DNA from: an uncultured Jannaschia sp. | Lineage (GTDB): Bacteria; Pseudomonadota; Alphaproteobacteria; Rhodobacterales; Rhodobacteraceae | DNA: 64,000 nt | Reading direction: 5' to 3' | Assembly (NCBI GenBank): GCA_947494145.1 | Contig: CANLTZ010000002.1 | Span: 62,001 to 126,000, forward strand | In this document: positions 8,043 to 18,439 of the stretch, piece by piece | Layout: each line of letters opens with the position of its first letter | Position numbering within the stretch: position 1 is the stretch's first letter | Position numbers and translations under genes: made by a program | Notes under the pieces: model-generated | What the model saw: the letters and a program-made list of their open reading frames with translations, nothing else | The model's database searches: none | Told to the model about the DNA's origin: nothing

Positions 8043-8347
8043 GGGGGCTGGGTGTTGGGGGGCGATCCCCGCTGCCAGCTATCCCGAAACATGGTTGAAA
8101 CTCTGTGAAAGCCGCTCCATCGCCGGGCCGGGGGGCGGCCCGCCGATGGACCGGCGCCCTGCGGGCTCGAGCCCGGTCCAGGGGCGGAGCGGTTGTGTCA
8201 GTTCATTGGTCCGCGCCCCTCCCGACCATCTGCGGAAGGATCTCCAACGATTCCCGAAAAACGCCCCGACTTTTCCGTCATCCTGTTGCGTTTATAGCTG
8301 ACCTGTCCGATCAGCTTTGCCAGCCCGCCGCCATATTCGGAGCCGCC
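8043..8347. other. Intergenic region with GC-rich cruciform repeat
   Basis: No gene seen. It contains a GC-rich dyad at 8148-8179 (GGACCGG paired with CCGGTCC, enclosing GGGCTCGAGCCC). The stretch 8136-8157 recurs with two mismatches at 34251-34272, and the longer dyad has a diverged relative at 16645-16682. This looks like a short dispersed repeat. The remainder probably holds the promoter of the SRPBCC gene. Confidence 0.5.
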
Positions 8348-8812
8348 ATGAAATTCGTTGCCGTCGAAGACATTGCCGCCCCCATCGACCATGTCTGGTC
8401 GCGCGTCTCGGACGTGGAAACTTTCGAGACGCGCATGTCGTCGCGCGCCAAGAACGTGACGCGCACGCCTTCCGGTCCGCCGGGTGAGGGCACGAACTGG
8501 ACGGCGCAGGCCGAGATCATGGGCAAGATCCGTGACATTAAGGTCACGCTCACGCAGCTTCGCGGGCCAGACCTTCTGACGGCGATGGGTGTCAGCAACG
8601 GCATGGACGTCACCATCCGGGTCGAACTCGTCGAGCAATCCCCGCGCCTGACGCGGCTGACGGTCACGTCGGAGGCCAAGGCCAAGTCGCTGTCGGCACG
8701 GCTGATGCTGCAATCCGCCAAGCTGGCCCGCCAAAGCATGGCCAAACGCTACAAGAGCCGCGTGGCGGAATACGCCGCCAAGGTGGAAGGCAGTTTCGCG
8801 AAGACCGGCTGA
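8348..8812 (+). CDS. SRPBCC (START-like) family protein
   Basis: Encodes 154 aa from ATG 8348, the first start that leads directly into the family pattern MKFVAVEDIAAPIDHVWSRV. This opening, plus a central strand-rich region and a long C-terminal helix, is typical of the SRPBCC/polyketide-cyclase-like helix-grip fold that binds hydrophobic ligands. There is no signal peptide. It is convergent with pheA with only 3 bp between the stops. Ligand unknown. Confidence 0.75.
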   Translation: MKFVAVEDIAAPIDHVWSRVSDVETFETRMSSRAKNVTRTPSGPPGEGTNWTAQAEIMGKIRDIKVTLTQLRGPDLLTAMGVSNGMDVTIRVELVEQSPRLTRLTVTSEAKAKSLSARLMLQSAKLARQSMAKRYKSRVAEYAAKVEGSFAKTG

Positions 8813-8815
8813 CGT

Positions 8816-9664
8816 TCAGCGCGCGCCGCCACCTTCGAAATGGTCGGGGTCGGCAGGGTAGACGCCCAGAATGTCCAGGTAGGATGTGAAATAGGCCAGC
8901 TCCTCCAGGGCGCGGGCCACGGGAGGGTCGTCGGGATGACCTTCGATATCGGCATAGAATTGCGTGGCGGTGAAGCGTCCGTCGACCATGTAGCTTTCCA
9001 GCTTGGTCATGTTCACGCCATTGGTCGCGAAGCCGCCCATGGCCTTGTAGAGCGCCGCTGGAATATTGCGGACCTGGAAGACGAAGGTGGTCTTGATCGG
9101 GCCGGAGCCTGGGGCGGCACGGGTGGGTTCCGGTGACATGACGACGAAGCGGGTGGTGTTGTGGCCGTGATCCTCGATGTCGCGCGCCAGCACGTCGAGC
9201 CCATAGGTCCGCGCGGCCAGATCCGAGGCCAGCGCGCCTTCTTCCAGCGTGCCGTCTTGTGCCAAGGCCTTGGCCGCGGCGGCATTGTCTGTGGCGGCTT
9301 CGGCGCGGATGCCGCGGTTGGCCAGAAATTCGCGGCATTGGGGCAGAAGGACCAGATGGGCGCGGACCGTCTTGATGTTGTCCAGCGTGGCACCGGGCCG
9401 CGCCATGAGCGCGATGCGCACGCGCACGAAGGCCTCATCCACGATGTTGAGCCCCGATTGGGGCAGCAGACGGTGGATATCGGCCACTCGTCCATAGGTG
9501 GAATTTTCGATGGGCAGCATGGCCAGCGCGGCCTCGCCGCCGCGCACGGCGTCGATCGCATCTTCGAAGGTGGGGCAGGGCAGCGGGTCGTATCCGGGGC
9601 GGGCCTCAAGGCAGGCCTCGTGGGAATAAGCCCCCAATTCTCCCTGAAAGGCGATACGGCTCAT
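8816..9664 (-). CDS. pheA: Prephenate dehydratase
   Basis: Encodes about 282 aa, starting at 9664 (MSRIAFQGELGAYSHEA) behind CAGGAAAA. The N-terminal catalytic domain carries the PENSTYGRV-like segment (IENSTYGRV) and the TRF motif (NTTRFVVMS). The C-terminal ACT domain holds the ESYM variant of the phenylalanine-binding ESRP motif. It converts prephenate to phenylpyruvate for phenylalanine synthesis and should be feedback-inhibited by Phe. It is divergent from a cytochrome c gene. Confidence 0.93.
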   Translation of the reverse strand: MSRIAFQGELGAYSHEACLEARPGYDPLPCPTFEDAIDAVRGGEAALAMLPIENSTYGRVADIHRLLPQSGLNIVDEAFVRVRIALMARPGATLDNIKTVRAHLVLLPQCREFLANRGIRAEAATDNAAAAKALAQDGTLEEGALASDLAARTYGLDVLARDIEDHGHNTTRFVVMSPEPTRAAPGSGPIKTTFVFQVRNIPAALYKAMGGFATNGVNMTKLESYMVDGRFTATQFYADIEGHPDDPPVARALEELAYFTSYLDILGVYPADPDHFEGGGAR

Positions 9665-9783
9665 TAACGTTTTCCTGCTCTGATGCGTTCGGTCGCATGA
9701 CCTATCCCTTGCGTGCAGGGGGCGAAACCACATACATACCCGCGACCGCGAGACGTCGGATACCAGAGGGAAGGGTGCCACAG

Positions 9784-10308
9784 ATGGACACGATGACGAT
9801 CACCAAGGCTGGCGGCGCGTTCTGCGGGGCGCTTTTGGTGCTGTTGCTGGGCGCCTGGGCCGCTGAGGGGATCTACCATGTCGGCAGCGACGGCCATGGC
9901 GGTGAGCATTCCGCTGGGTATGAGATTGTTGTGGCGTCCGCGGATGATGCGGTCGAAGAAGAAGCCGAACCCGAAGTGCCCTTTGCCGAAGTCTATGTGA
10001 ACGCCTCTGCCGAAGCGGGTGAGCGGCTGTGGCGGCAGTGTTCCGCCTGTCACCAGCTGGAAGCGGGCGCCAATGCCACCGGGCCTTACCTGTATGGAAT
10101 TGTCGATCGGCCCAAGCATGCCGCCGACGGCTACGCTTACTCGGATGCGCTTCTGTCGCAGGACGGGGCCTGGACACCGGAAAACATCAGCGCCTTCCTG
10201 GAAAATCCGCGCGAATATGCAGAAGGCACCAAGATGGCCTATCGCGGGATGCCGGACGTGGAAGATCGCGCGAACCTGATCGCTTATCTGGCCACCTTCG
10301 CGGACTGA
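9784..10308 (+). CDS. Membrane-anchored c-type cytochrome (CycM/CycY-like c552)
   Basis: Encodes 174 aa. The start ATG 9784 follows GGGAAGGG. Residues about 8-28 form an uncleaved transmembrane anchor, then come an acidic linker (EEEAEPE) and one cytochrome c domain with heme motif CSACH and a Met ligand candidate in GTKMAYRG. This is the architecture of membrane-tethered cytochrome cy/c552, which shuttles electrons from the bc1 complex to cytochrome oxidase at the periplasmic face. A terminator follows at 10331. Confidence 0.88.
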   Translation: MDTMTITKAGGAFCGALLVLLLGAWAAEGIYHVGSDGHGGEHSAGYEIVVASADDAVEEEAEPEVPFAEVYVNASAEAGERLWRQCSACHQLEAGANATGPYLYGIVDRPKHAADGYAYSDALLSQDGAWTPENISAFLENPREYAEGTKMAYRGMPDVEDRANLIAYLATFAD

Positions 10309-10330
10309 GAAGCACTGGTCTATTGGTTTG

Positions 10331-10361
10331 GGACCTGCCTTTGGCGGGTCCTTCTCATTTT
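10331..10361 (+). terminator. Rho-independent terminator after the cytochrome c gene
   Basis: GGACCTGCC-TTT-GGCGGGTCC forms a nine-base-pair stem (one G-U), followed by TTCTCATTTT. It lies 22 bp after the stop codon at 10308. Confidence 0.8.
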
Positions 10362-10887
10362 GGGGTCTTCGGGATGGAGTTTCTTGGCACCGTGGTCGGC
10401 ATTCATGCGTGACGTCTTTTGCAGGGCCGATGTTTCGCACGCGAAACAATTTTTTAACAATGGGTTAATGCGGAGCTGAAGCGTCTAGGGCTGGCTGGCC
10501 CGGAAGAGACGGCAATGCGCTGTCCTCCAAACCAGACGTAGGACCAAGGGGCCCCAATCCGTCACCGAGGAGCGCGCGACCCGACCCATTGGCGAAGTTG
10601 GCGCGAAGCCTGAAGCTTCTGCAGTTTTCGTCACCAAAGATGGCTTTGGCAGATCCGTCTGACGGCCAAGTCACCGCCCGGTCATGCACCCGCTTACGCT
10701 CGGTGCGGCCATGGCTGATGCGACCCAAACCCTGCATGTCCGGCCCAGGCCACATGTCGCAGGTTTGACCACGACCCTCTTTTGCAGCGGCCTCTACGCC
10801 CTATCTCACCCCCACGTGACGCCAGGGCCCTTGCGCTTGGGGTCACACGCTCTTTACCTGTCACCTAACCTTGAGGGAGGTCGCCAT
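10362..10887. other. Upstream region of yejA, no convincing gene
   Basis: About 525 bp. There is an AT-rich patch near 10440-10470 (GAAACAATTTTTTAACAAT, then GGTTAATG) that could be a promoter or leader start. An antisense ORF at 10465-10755 shows no family features. The yejA Shine-Dalgarno GAGGGAGG is at 10873-10880. Otherwise I see nothing specific. Confidence 0.4.
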
Positions 10888-12738
10888 ATGCTCGTTCGGG
10901 CACTCGCCGTTACCACAGCGCTCGTCGCATCCGCCGCAAGCGCGGAAGACGAAGCCATCACCATCAGCCACGGCTTTTCCAACTTTGGTGAACTGAAATA
11001 CGGCCCCAACGAACCCTTCGCATATGTCAATCAAGACGCGCCCAAGGGCGGCGAAATCAGCTTGTCGACCCTGGCGACTTTCGACAGCTTCAACCCCTAT
11101 ACCCGCAAAGGCGTGGCCGAGCGGACGGGCGCGACGGTCATGTATGAAAACCTGATGACGTCCGCTGCCGACGACCCATACGGCATCTACTGCTATTTGT
11201 GCACGACGGTCGAATATCCCGAAAGCTTGGACTGGGTCGTCTTGAACCTTCGGGAAGATGTGACCTTTTCGGACGGCACGCCCATGACGGCGGAGGACAT
11301 CAAGTTCTCCATCGATATCCTGCTGGAACAGGCCATTTTGGAGTTCCGCAACGCTTTTGGCGGCTTCATCGACTCCGTCGAGATCACGGGGCCTTACCAG
11401 CTGCGGTTTGAATTCAACGAAACCGCGCCCATTCGTGACCGGATGGGCATGGTGGGTCTTTGGCCCGCTTGGTCCAAAGCGTGGTTCGAAGAAAACGAGG
11501 CGCGGATCGACGAATCTTCTACCGTGCCGTTCCTGGGCACCGGACCATACGTTCTTGAAAACGTGGACCTTGGGCGGACGGTGTCTTATGTGCGCGACCC
11601 CGATTGGTGGGGTGCGGATATGCCGATGAATCGCGGGCGGCACAATTTTGACCGCGTTCGGGTCGAAGCGTTCCTGGATCAGACCGCCGCGCTGGAAGCG
11701 TTCAAGGCGGGCGAATACTTCTTCCGCTCACCCGCGTCCGCCAAGGAATGGGCCACGGATTACGACTTCCCCGCCGTCGAAAGGGGCTGGGTCAAGACCG
11801 AGGCGCTGCCCGACGGAAATATCGACACGGCGCGTGGCCTGGCCTTCAACCTGCGGCGGGAGCCTTGGCAGAACGCCGATGTGCGCGATGCCGTTCGGAT
11901 GTTGTTCAACTTCGAATGGTCCAACGAGACGTTGTTCTATGGCCTCTATGAGCGGCCCGCTTCCTTCTGGGGTGGCTCGGATCTGGAGGCGGTGGGCACG
12001 CCCACGGAAGGGGAGCTGGCCTTGTTGGAGCCGATGGTGGAGGAAGGGCTGCTTGACCCGTCCATCCTGACCGAAGAAGCGGTCATCCCGCCCACAAACA
12101 ACGCGGACCGCAACGCCGTTGACCGCCGCACCCGGCGGGCCGCCACGCGCCTGTTGGAAGAAGCGGGTTACACCGTGGATGATGACGGGATGTTGCGTAA
12201 CGAAGCGGGTGAGATGCTTGAACTGACCATCATCCAGTTCGATGCCAATATCGACCGGATCATGAACCCGTTCATCGACAACCTGAGGTCGGTTGGCATC
12301 GATGCGAAGCTGCGCCGCACCGACACGTCCCAATATGTGGAGCTTCGTCGCGCTGGCGAATGGGATCTGACGAATATCTTACCGGGCCAGAGTTTTGAGC
12401 CCAGCACCGGCCTCAAGCAGTGGTTCGGCTCCGAGACGGCGGAAAACAGCAGCCGCAACATCATGGCGCTGGCCGATCCGGGCATTGATCGGCTGATCGA
12501 TGCCGTGATCGCCGCCGACAATCTGGACGACCTGCGTGACCGCACCCGCGCGCTGGACCGTGTCCTGCGGGCCCACGGGTTCTGGTTGTCGCAATGGGAA
12601 AACGACGAAATCTGGACCGCCTACTGGGATCAGTATGGCCGCCCCGACCCTTTGCCGCCTTTGGCCACGGGGGTGTTGGATTTCTGGTGGTATGACGAAG
12701 AAAAGGCGGCCGCCTTGCGCGAGGCCGGGGCCCTCTGA
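10888..12738 (+). CDS. yejA: Oligopeptide ABC transporter substrate-binding protein YejA
   Basis: Encodes 616 aa. ATG 10888 follows GAGGGAGG and opens a signal peptide (MLVRALAVTTALVASAASA). The mature protein matches the family 5 extracellular solute-binding fold of the YejA branch, with HGFSNFGELKY, the P-K-GG region and FDSFNPYTRKG. In enterobacteria YejABEF imports peptides, including microcin C and defensin-like peptides. It is the first gene of a compact yejABEF operon, with only 3 bp to yejB. Confidence 0.9.
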   Translation: MLVRALAVTTALVASAASAEDEAITISHGFSNFGELKYGPNEPFAYVNQDAPKGGEISLSTLATFDSFNPYTRKGVAERTGATVMYENLMTSAADDPYGIYCYLCTTVEYPESLDWVVLNLREDVTFSDGTPMTAEDIKFSIDILLEQAILEFRNAFGGFIDSVEITGPYQLRFEFNETAPIRDRMGMVGLWPAWSKAWFEENEARIDESSTVPFLGTGPYVLENVDLGRTVSYVRDPDWWGADMPMNRGRHNFDRVRVEAFLDQTAALEAFKAGEYFFRSPASAKEWATDYDFPAVERGWVKTEALPDGNIDTARGLAFNLRREPWQNADVRDAVRMLFNFEWSNETLFYGLYERPASFWGGSDLEAVGTPTEGELALLEPMVEEGLLDPSILTEEAVIPPTNNADRNAVDRRTRRAATRLLEEAGYTVDDDGMLRNEAGEMLELTIIQFDANIDRIMNPFIDNLRSVGIDAKLRRTDTSQYVELRRAGEWDLTNILPGQSFEPSTGLKQWFGSETAENSSRNIMALADPGIDRLIDAVIAADNLDDLRDRTRALDRVLRAHGFWLSQWENDEIWTAYWDQYGRPDPLPPLATGVLDFWWYDEEKAAALREAGAL

Positions 12739-12741
12739 ACC

Positions 12742-13824
12742 ATGGGCGCCTACATCCTCCGCCGTCTCTTGCTGATGATCCCTACGCTTTTGGGGATCAT
12801 GGTGATCAACTTTTCCCTGGTCCAGTTCGTGCCCGGCGGCCCGGTCGAACAGATCCTGGCCCAGTTGGAAGGTGGTGGGGATGTCTTTGCCGGTATTTCC
12901 GGGGCCACGACCGAATTGCAGGAGGGCACGGGCAACGATAGCGGCTATGCTGGGGCCCAGGGCTTGCCGCAGGAATTCATTGACGAGCTTGAGGCGCAGT
13001 TCGGCTTCGACAAGCCGCCGCTGGAACGTTTCCTCAACATGATGTGGGACTACATGCGCTTCGACTTCGGGGAGAGCTACTTCCGCTCAATCTCCGTGGT
13101 CGACTTGGTGCTGGAAAAGATGCCCGTCTCGATCACGCTGGGCCTGTGGTCCACGCTGATTGCCTACCTGGTGTCGATCCCGCTGGGCATCCGCAAGGCG
13201 GTGCGGGACGGAACGACCTTTGACACCTGGACGTCCGGCATCGTTATCGTGGCCTATGCCATCCCTGGCTTTCTGTTCGCCATTCTGCTGCTGGTGGTCT
13301 TCGCAGGGGGCAGCTACCTGCAGTGGTTCCCGCTTCGGGGGCTGACATCGGATGATTTCGACAGTCTAGGGCCGTTCCAGCAAATCCTCGACTATCTGCA
13401 CCATATCGCGCTGCCGGTTCTGGCCTCGACCATCGCGGCTTTCGCCAGCCTGACGCTGCTGACGAAGAATTCCTTCCTCGACGAGATCCGCAAGCAATAT
13501 GTGGTGACGGCCAAGGCCAAGGGCCTCAAGGAATCGTCCGTGCTGTATGGACACGTCTTCCGCAACGCGATGCTGATCGTGATTTCCGGCTTCCCCGCTT
13601 TGTTCGTGAGCGTGTTCTTCGGCGGCTCGCTCATCATCGAGACGATCTTCTCGCTCGACGGGCTGGGGCGTCTGGGGTTTGAAGCCGCTGTCAGCCGGGA
13701 TTATCCGGTGATGTTCGGCACGCTGTTTGCGTTTTCCCTCATCGGGCTCGTCATGGGTTTGATCACGGACCTGACCTATATCTGGGTCGATCCGCGCATC
13801 GATTTCGAGACGAGGGAGACTTGA
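12742..13824 (+). CDS. yejB: Oligopeptide ABC transporter permease YejB
   Basis: Encodes 360 aa, a DppB-type permease. It has the N-terminal [20 protein letters not shown] hydrophobic start, a periplasmic loop, five further membrane segments and the coupling helix around [20 protein letters not shown]. The long periplasmic loop with the VPGGPVEQ motif near residue 30 is typical of YejB. It starts 3 bp after yejA and is followed 1 bp later by yejE. Confidence 0.92.
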   Translation: MGAYILRRLLLMIPTLLGIMVINFSLVQFVPGGPVEQILAQLEGGGDVFAGISGATTELQEGTGNDSGYAGAQGLPQEFIDELEAQFGFDKPPLERFLNMMWDYMRFDFGESYFRSISVVDLVLEKMPVSITLGLWSTLIAYLVSIPLGIRKAVRDGTTFDTWTSGIVIVAYAIPGFLFAILLLVVFAGGSYLQWFPLRGLTSDDFDSLGPFQQILDYLHHIALPVLASTIAAFASLTLLTKNSFLDEIRKQYVVTAKAKGLKESSVLYGHVFRNAMLIVISGFPALFVSVFFGGSLIIETIFSLDGLGRLGFEAAVSRDYPVMFGTLFAFSLIGLVMGLITDLTYIWVDPRIDFETRET

Positions 13825-13825
13825 G

Positions 13826-14944
13826 ATGGCGTTGATCACTCTGTCCCCGCTCAACCAGCGGCGCCTGCGCAATTTCCAGCGCAACCGCCGCGCGGTCTGG
13901 TCGCTGCGCATCTTCGCGGTGCTGTTCGGGCTTGCGCTTTGTGCGGAACTCATTGCCAACGACAAGCCGCTTTTGATCCGCTATCAGGGCGACTTCTTCA
14001 CGCCCATCACCTCGTTTTATCCGGAAACGGCCTTTGGCGGCGACTTCCGGACCGAGGCCGAGTATCGCGAAATCGAAGTGCAATGCCTGATCGTGTCCGG
14101 CGGTTTGGAAGACTGCTTCGACTTCCCCGACGAGGTCATCGAGGAGGTGGAGGCCACAGGCGCCTTCAACGGCAACGCGGTGGAGAAGGGCTGGATCCTC
14201 TGGCCGCCCATTCCCTACAGCTACGACACGGTCAACAACATCTCGGGCACGGCGCCGTCGGCGCCCGACGCGGACCATTGGCTGGGCACCGACGATACGG
14301 CACGGGACGTGCTGGCGCGGATCATCTATGGCTTCCGCCTGTCGGTGGCGTTCGCGCTGATCGTGACCTTCGTCACCTCGGTGGTAGGGATCGCGGCGGG
14401 CGCGATCCAGGGCTTTTTCGGCGGTTGGACCGACCTGATCTTCCAGCGGGTCATCGAGATCTGGGGCGCGACGCCAAGCCTTTACATCATCATCATCGTG
14501 GCCGCGATCATTCCGATGAATTTCTGGCTATTGGCGGGGCTTGCCATTTTGTTCGGGTGGACGGCTTTGGTGGGCGTGGTACGGGCGGAATTCTTGCGGG
14601 CGCGCAACTTCGAATATGTGCGCGCCGCCCGCGCCCTGGGCGTGTCCAACGGCACCATCATGTTCCGCCACGTGCTGCCCAACGCCATGGTGGCCACGGT
14701 GACCTTCCTGCCGTTCATCGTGACGGGGGCCATCGGAACGCTCGCGTCGCTCGACTTTCTGGGCTTCGGTCTGCCGTCATCGTCGCCATCCCTGGGGGAG
14801 TTGACGTTGCAGGCCAAGAACAATCTGCAAGCGCCGTGGCTGGGCTTCACCGCCTTCATCACCTTCGCGGTGATGCTGTCCCTTCTGGTGTTCATCTTCG
14901 AAGGCGTCCGCGACGCCTTCGACCCGCGAAAGACCTTCACGTGA
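13826..14944 (+). CDS. yejE: Oligopeptide ABC transporter permease YejE
   Basis: Encodes 372 aa, a DppC-type permease with the YejE-specific N-terminus (LSPLNQRRLRNFQRNRRAVW), a first membrane segment, a long periplasmic insertion (about residues 50-150) and five membrane helices with a coupling motif near AARALGVSNGTIMFRHVLPN. AGGGAG precedes the ATG. Its TGA overlaps the GTG start of yejF. Confidence 0.92.
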   Translation: MALITLSPLNQRRLRNFQRNRRAVWSLRIFAVLFGLALCAELIANDKPLLIRYQGDFFTPITSFYPETAFGGDFRTEAEYREIEVQCLIVSGGLEDCFDFPDEVIEEVEATGAFNGNAVEKGWILWPPIPYSYDTVNNISGTAPSAPDADHWLGTDDTARDVLARIIYGFRLSVAFALIVTFVTSVVGIAAGAIQGFFGGWTDLIFQRVIEIWGATPSLYIIIIVAAIIPMNFWLLAGLAILFGWTALVGVVRAEFLRARNFEYVRAARALGVSNGTIMFRHVLPNAMVATVTFLPFIVTGAIGTLASLDFLGFGLPSSSPSLGELTLQAKNNLQAPWLGFTAFITFAVMLSLLVFIFEGVRDAFDPRKTFT

Positions 14945-16548
14945 GCCTTCTTTCGGTCCAGGATCTGCGCATCGCCTTCCGTCAGGATGGGGTGGCGACC
15001 GAGGCGGTCAAAGGTGTGTCCTTCGATGTGGCCCGTGGTGAGACCGTGGCTTTGGTGGGCGAATCCGGGTCGGGCAAATCCATCACGGCTTTGTCCACGG
15101 TGTCCTTGCTGCCCGATTCCGCGGAAGTCTCGGGCTCCGTCACCTATGACGGCACGCAGATGGTCGGCGCGCCCGAGTTGGATCTGCGCCGCGTGCGGGG
15201 CAACGATATCAGCTTCATTTTCCAAGAGCCGATGACCTCGCTTAACCCGCTGCACACGATCGAAAAGCAGCTTGCCGAAAGCCTGCGCCTACACCAGGGG
15301 CTAAGCGGCGATGCGGCGCGGGTGCGTATTCTGGACCTGCTGGACAAGGTCGGCATCGTGGATGCGGAAAGTCGGCTGAGCGCTTATCCCCATCAGCTAT
15401 CGGGGGGGCAGCGGCAGCGCGTGATGATCGCCATGGCGCTGGCCAATGGGCCCGATCTGTTGATCGCCGATGAACCCACGACCGCGCTTGATGTGACGAT
15501 CCAGGCGCAGATCCTGGAATTGCTGGCAGCGCTTAAGCGCGATGAGGGCATGTCGATGCTGTTCATCACCCACGATCTGACCATCGTGCGCCGCTTCGCC
15601 GACCGGGTCTGTGTGATGGAGCAAGGGGAGATCGTGGAGACCGGCCCCGTGGCCGAGATTTTCGACAATCCCAAGCACCCGTATACCCGCAAGCTGCTGG
15701 CTGCCGAATCCACGGGCACCCCCGACCCGGTGGCCGAAGGCGCGGCGGAAATCGTGGCCTCGAAGAACCTGAAAGTGTGGTTTCCCATCCATAAGGGGCT
15801 GTTGAAGCGCACCGCTGGCTATGTGAAGGCCGTCAATGACGCTACCTTGGCCGTGCGGGCGGGCGAAACGGTCGGTATCGTGGGCGAATCGGGTTCGGGC
15901 AAGACGACGCTGGCGCTGGCCATCATGCGGCTGATTTCGTCGGAGGGGGCGATCACGCTGGAAGGGGCGCGCATCGACGGGCTGAAGTCGAAGGCCCTGC
16001 GACCCCTGCGTCAAAGCATGCAGGTGGTCTTCCAGGACCCCTATGGCAGCCTGAGCCCCCGCATGACGGTGGCGGAAATCGTGGCAGAGGGTCTGCGCCT
16101 GCACGACACGGGCGACACGCGGCCCCATCGCGACCAGGTGGCGGAGATCCTGTCGGAGACGGGGATCGACCCGGCCTCCATGGATCGCTATCCGCATGAA
16201 TTTTCGGGTGGCCAGCGTCAGCGTATCGCCATTGCGCGCGCCATGATCCTACGGCCCAAGCTGGTGGTTCTGGATGAGCCCACGTCGGCGCTGGACCAGA
16301 CTGTGCAGGTTCAGATCGTGGAGTTGCTGCGCGATCTGCAGAAGAAGCACGGGCTGGCCTATCTGTTCATCAGCCACGATTTGAAGGTGGTCCGCGCGCT
16401 TAGCCACAAGGTGATGGTCATGAAACGCGGCGATGTGGTGGAGGCGGGGGATGCCGCCCAGATCTTCGACGCGCCTACCGATCCGTATACCCGGGCGTTG
16501 ATGGCGGCGGCGTTTGATCTAAAGGCGGATGAGGCTTTGGCGGTCTGA
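14941..16548 (+). CDS. yejF: Oligopeptide ABC transporter twin ATP-binding protein YejF
   Basis: Encodes 535 aa from GTG 14941, which overlaps the yejE stop (GTGA). It contains two complete ABC ATPase domains: Walker A GESGSGKS in the first and GESGSGKT in the second, LSGGQRQR and FSGGQRQR signatures, and Walker [12 protein letters not shown] and [12 protein letters not shown] linker near residue 260 carries the oligopeptide ABC C-terminal motif (HPYTRKLL). It powers the YejBE channel. The frame is also open far upstream, but that part is out-of-frame yejE. Confidence 0.93.
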   Translation: MSLLSVQDLRIAFRQDGVATEAVKGVSFDVARGETVALVGESGSGKSITALSTVSLLPDSAEVSGSVTYDGTQMVGAPELDLRRVRGNDISFIFQEPMTSLNPLHTIEKQLAESLRLHQGLSGDAARVRILDLLDKVGIVDAESRLSAYPHQLSGGQRQRVMIAMALANGPDLLIADEPTTALDVTIQAQILELLAALKRDEGMSMLFITHDLTIVRRFADRVCVMEQGEIVETGPVAEIFDNPKHPYTRKLLAAESTGTPDPVAEGAAEIVASKNLKVWFPIHKGLLKRTAGYVKAVNDATLAVRAGETVGIVGESGSGKTTLALAIMRLISSEGAITLEGARIDGLKSKALRPLRQSMQVVFQDPYGSLSPRMTVAEIVAEGLRLHDTGDTRPHRDQVAEILSETGIDPASMDRYPHEFSGGQRQRIAIARAMILRPKLVVLDEPTSALDQTVQVQIVELLRDLQKKHGLAYLFISHDLKVVRALSHKVMVMKRGDVVEAGDAAQIFDAPTDPYTRALMAAAFDLKADEALAV

Positions 16549-16901
16549 GGGGCTGATTGGGCTGAGCTGGAACCTTACGGCTCCCCTTCTCTTCCGAAAT
16601 TTCTACATGCGTGTGCAAGCTGGTCCATTGACGGGCCTGGGGCTGTCGACGGATCCGCCCCTTGCGGGTTTGAGTCCGGTCCGGGGTTGCGGCGGGACTG
16701 GCCACAAGACACCACTCGTACCCCAAACCCAGCAAGCCGTTTTGGATGCCTTGCCCGCCAGTGATTGGGGAACGGCGACGCCACGCCGCCTGATTGACCG
16801 CCAGACTGGGGACGCTGACCCCCCAATTGGCGAGGCGTTGGCCGATTGTGCGGGGGAGTGTGTTATGGGCAGCGTCGATGACGGTCCTTCTGAAGACCGC
16901 T
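16549..16901. other. Intergenic region with diverged dispersed repeat
   Basis: No gene is supported. The stretch 16645-16682 (GGATCCGCCCCTTGCGGG, then TTTGAGTCCGGTCC) is recognisably related to the cruciform at 8148-8179. The rest (to about 16890) is GC-rich without coding signal and may be decayed sequence. It separates yejF from the convergent carboxypeptidase gene. Confidence 0.4.
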
Positions 16902-18179
16902 CTAACTTCCCAACATCACATCGCAATCCACGTCACGGGCGCGCAGGCGGGCGCAGGCGCGGTCGGCTTCGCGTTGGCTGAGGCCGACAAAGGCGGGCTC
17001 AAATCCGCCGCGCACGCGGTTCACCTGGCGCAAGGCATCGTGCAGCGCCTCGATCTCTTGTAGAGCTGTGCGTAGCAACAGCTTGTCCGCAGCAGAGCGT
17101 GAGGGCTGACGGCTCAGCGAGATGCCGTAAACGCGCCCGCCCGATGTGGACGCGCTGGTGACGATCTCTCGCGTGACTTCCGGGGCGCCTGGGCGCGGTG
17201 CGGGGGTTGCCGTGGGTTGCGCCGCCAGGGCCGATGCCGAGGCATAGAGCCCCAAATCCGCAGGCGCGCCCCGCGCAATGGGGCGCATGGACTTGGCCGG
17301 GGCCGTGGGACCGGGAATGGTCGCGCCGTTATAGACAGGCAGGCTGGGGCGGCGTTCGGTGACGCGGCTGGGCGCGCGCTCAAAGCCCATATCCAGCAGT
17401 TCCATGATGCGCGCGTTCCGCGTTGCGGTGGACCGGCCGCCAAAGACTGTGGCGATCACACGCTCTCCTCCACGTTCCGCCGAAGCCACCAGGTTGAAAC
17501 CGGCGGCGCGGGTATAGCCCGTCTTGATCCCATCGGCACCGCGATAGGCGCCCAGCAGGCGGCGATTGGTGTTGCGCACCTGGGTCACCTGCGCGTCGGT
17601 CGTGCGGCGCGAGAAGAGGTTATAATATTGGGGGTAATCGTAGAACAGCCGCCGCCCCATCACACTCATGTCGCGTGCCGTGCTCATATGGCCCGACTGT
17701 GTCAGGCCGTGGGCGTTGCGGAAGGTGGTGGAGTTCATCCCCAGGGCCCGCGCGGTGCGGTTCATGCGCTGGGCGAATGCCTCTTCGGAACCGGAAATCG
17801 CCTCGCCAATGGCGGTGGCGGCGTCATTGGCCGATTTCACCGCTGCCGCGCGGATCAGGTAGCGCAGGGCGATGCGCTGCCCTGCGCGCAGACCCAGCTT
17901 GGACGGCGGCTCACTGGCGGCGTGGCGACTGATGCGCACTTCTGTGTCCAGGGTGATTTCGCCCAGCCGCACCGCTTCGAACGCGATGTAGAGGGTCATC
18001 ATCTTCGTCAGTGAGGCCGGATGCAGCCGGGTGTCGGCGTTGCGCGACCGAAGGACTTCCCCGGTCCGGGCATCCATCACCATCTCGGCATAGGGTGCCG
18101 AATATCCTGGCCCGGACATGCCCAGAACCAAGACGAGTGGAAGCAGGCCCCCAAGGACCGTTCGAAACATATACATCAT
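16902..18179 (-). CDS. D-alanyl-D-alanine carboxypeptidase (class C PBP, DacA/DacC-type)
   Basis: Encodes 425 aa with a signal peptide (cleavage around GYSAP). The serine peptidase S11 motifs are SLTK (S-x-x-K; catalytic Ser), SAN and KTG, all in order in the first 230 residues. It removes terminal D-Ala from peptidoglycan stem peptides in the periplasm. After a Pro/Ala-rich linker, the C-terminal 70-80 residues look like a SPOR-type peptidoglycan-binding fold rather than the amphipathic anchor of DacA, a known variant in alphaproteobacteria. Confidence 0.88.
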   Translation of the reverse strand: MMYMFRTVLGGLLPLVLVLGMSGPGYSAPYAEMVMDARTGEVLRSRNADTRLHPASLTKMMTLYIAFEAVRLGEITLDTEVRISRHAASEPPSKLGLRAGQRIALRYLIRAAAVKSANDAATAIGEAISGSEEAFAQRMNRTARALGMNSTTFRNAHGLTQSGHMSTARDMSVMGRRLFYDYPQYYNLFSRRTTDAQVTQVRNTNRRLLGAYRGADGIKTGYTRAAGFNLVASAERGGERVIATVFGGRSTATRNARIMELLDMGFERAPSRVTERRPSLPVYNGATIPGPTAPAKSMRPIARGAPADLGLYASASALAAQPTATPAPRPGAPEVTREIVTSASTSGGRVYGISLSRQPSRSAADKLLLRTALQEIEALHDALRQVNRVRGGFEPAFVGLSQREADRACARLRARDVDCDVMLGS

Positions 18180-18439
18180 CAGCGACTGCTCTGTCTGCCT
18201 GCGGCCCGAACTTGACGCCGGTGCCTTGATTGATCTGCCTTAACCATAGCCCGATCAGCGCGTTAGATCCACCATCCATCGCGTTGCCACAAAAAGACCT
18301 CATTCTATGCGGCAGTCCGGCACATCTGGTGGAGGGGCGCGGCTGGGCCTACAAGGAAGGGCACGGATCGTGGCGGAAATGGGGCACCCCAGGGCGGCGA
18401 TCTGGTGCTTAGATCGACGACCGAAGAAGAGGCCCCGCC

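Noticed and set aside
10465-10755. A 96-codon antisense ORF upstream of yejA
   Set aside because: Basic, low-complexity composition, no Shine-Dalgarno, no family pattern; it looks like a chance open frame in GC-rich DNA.
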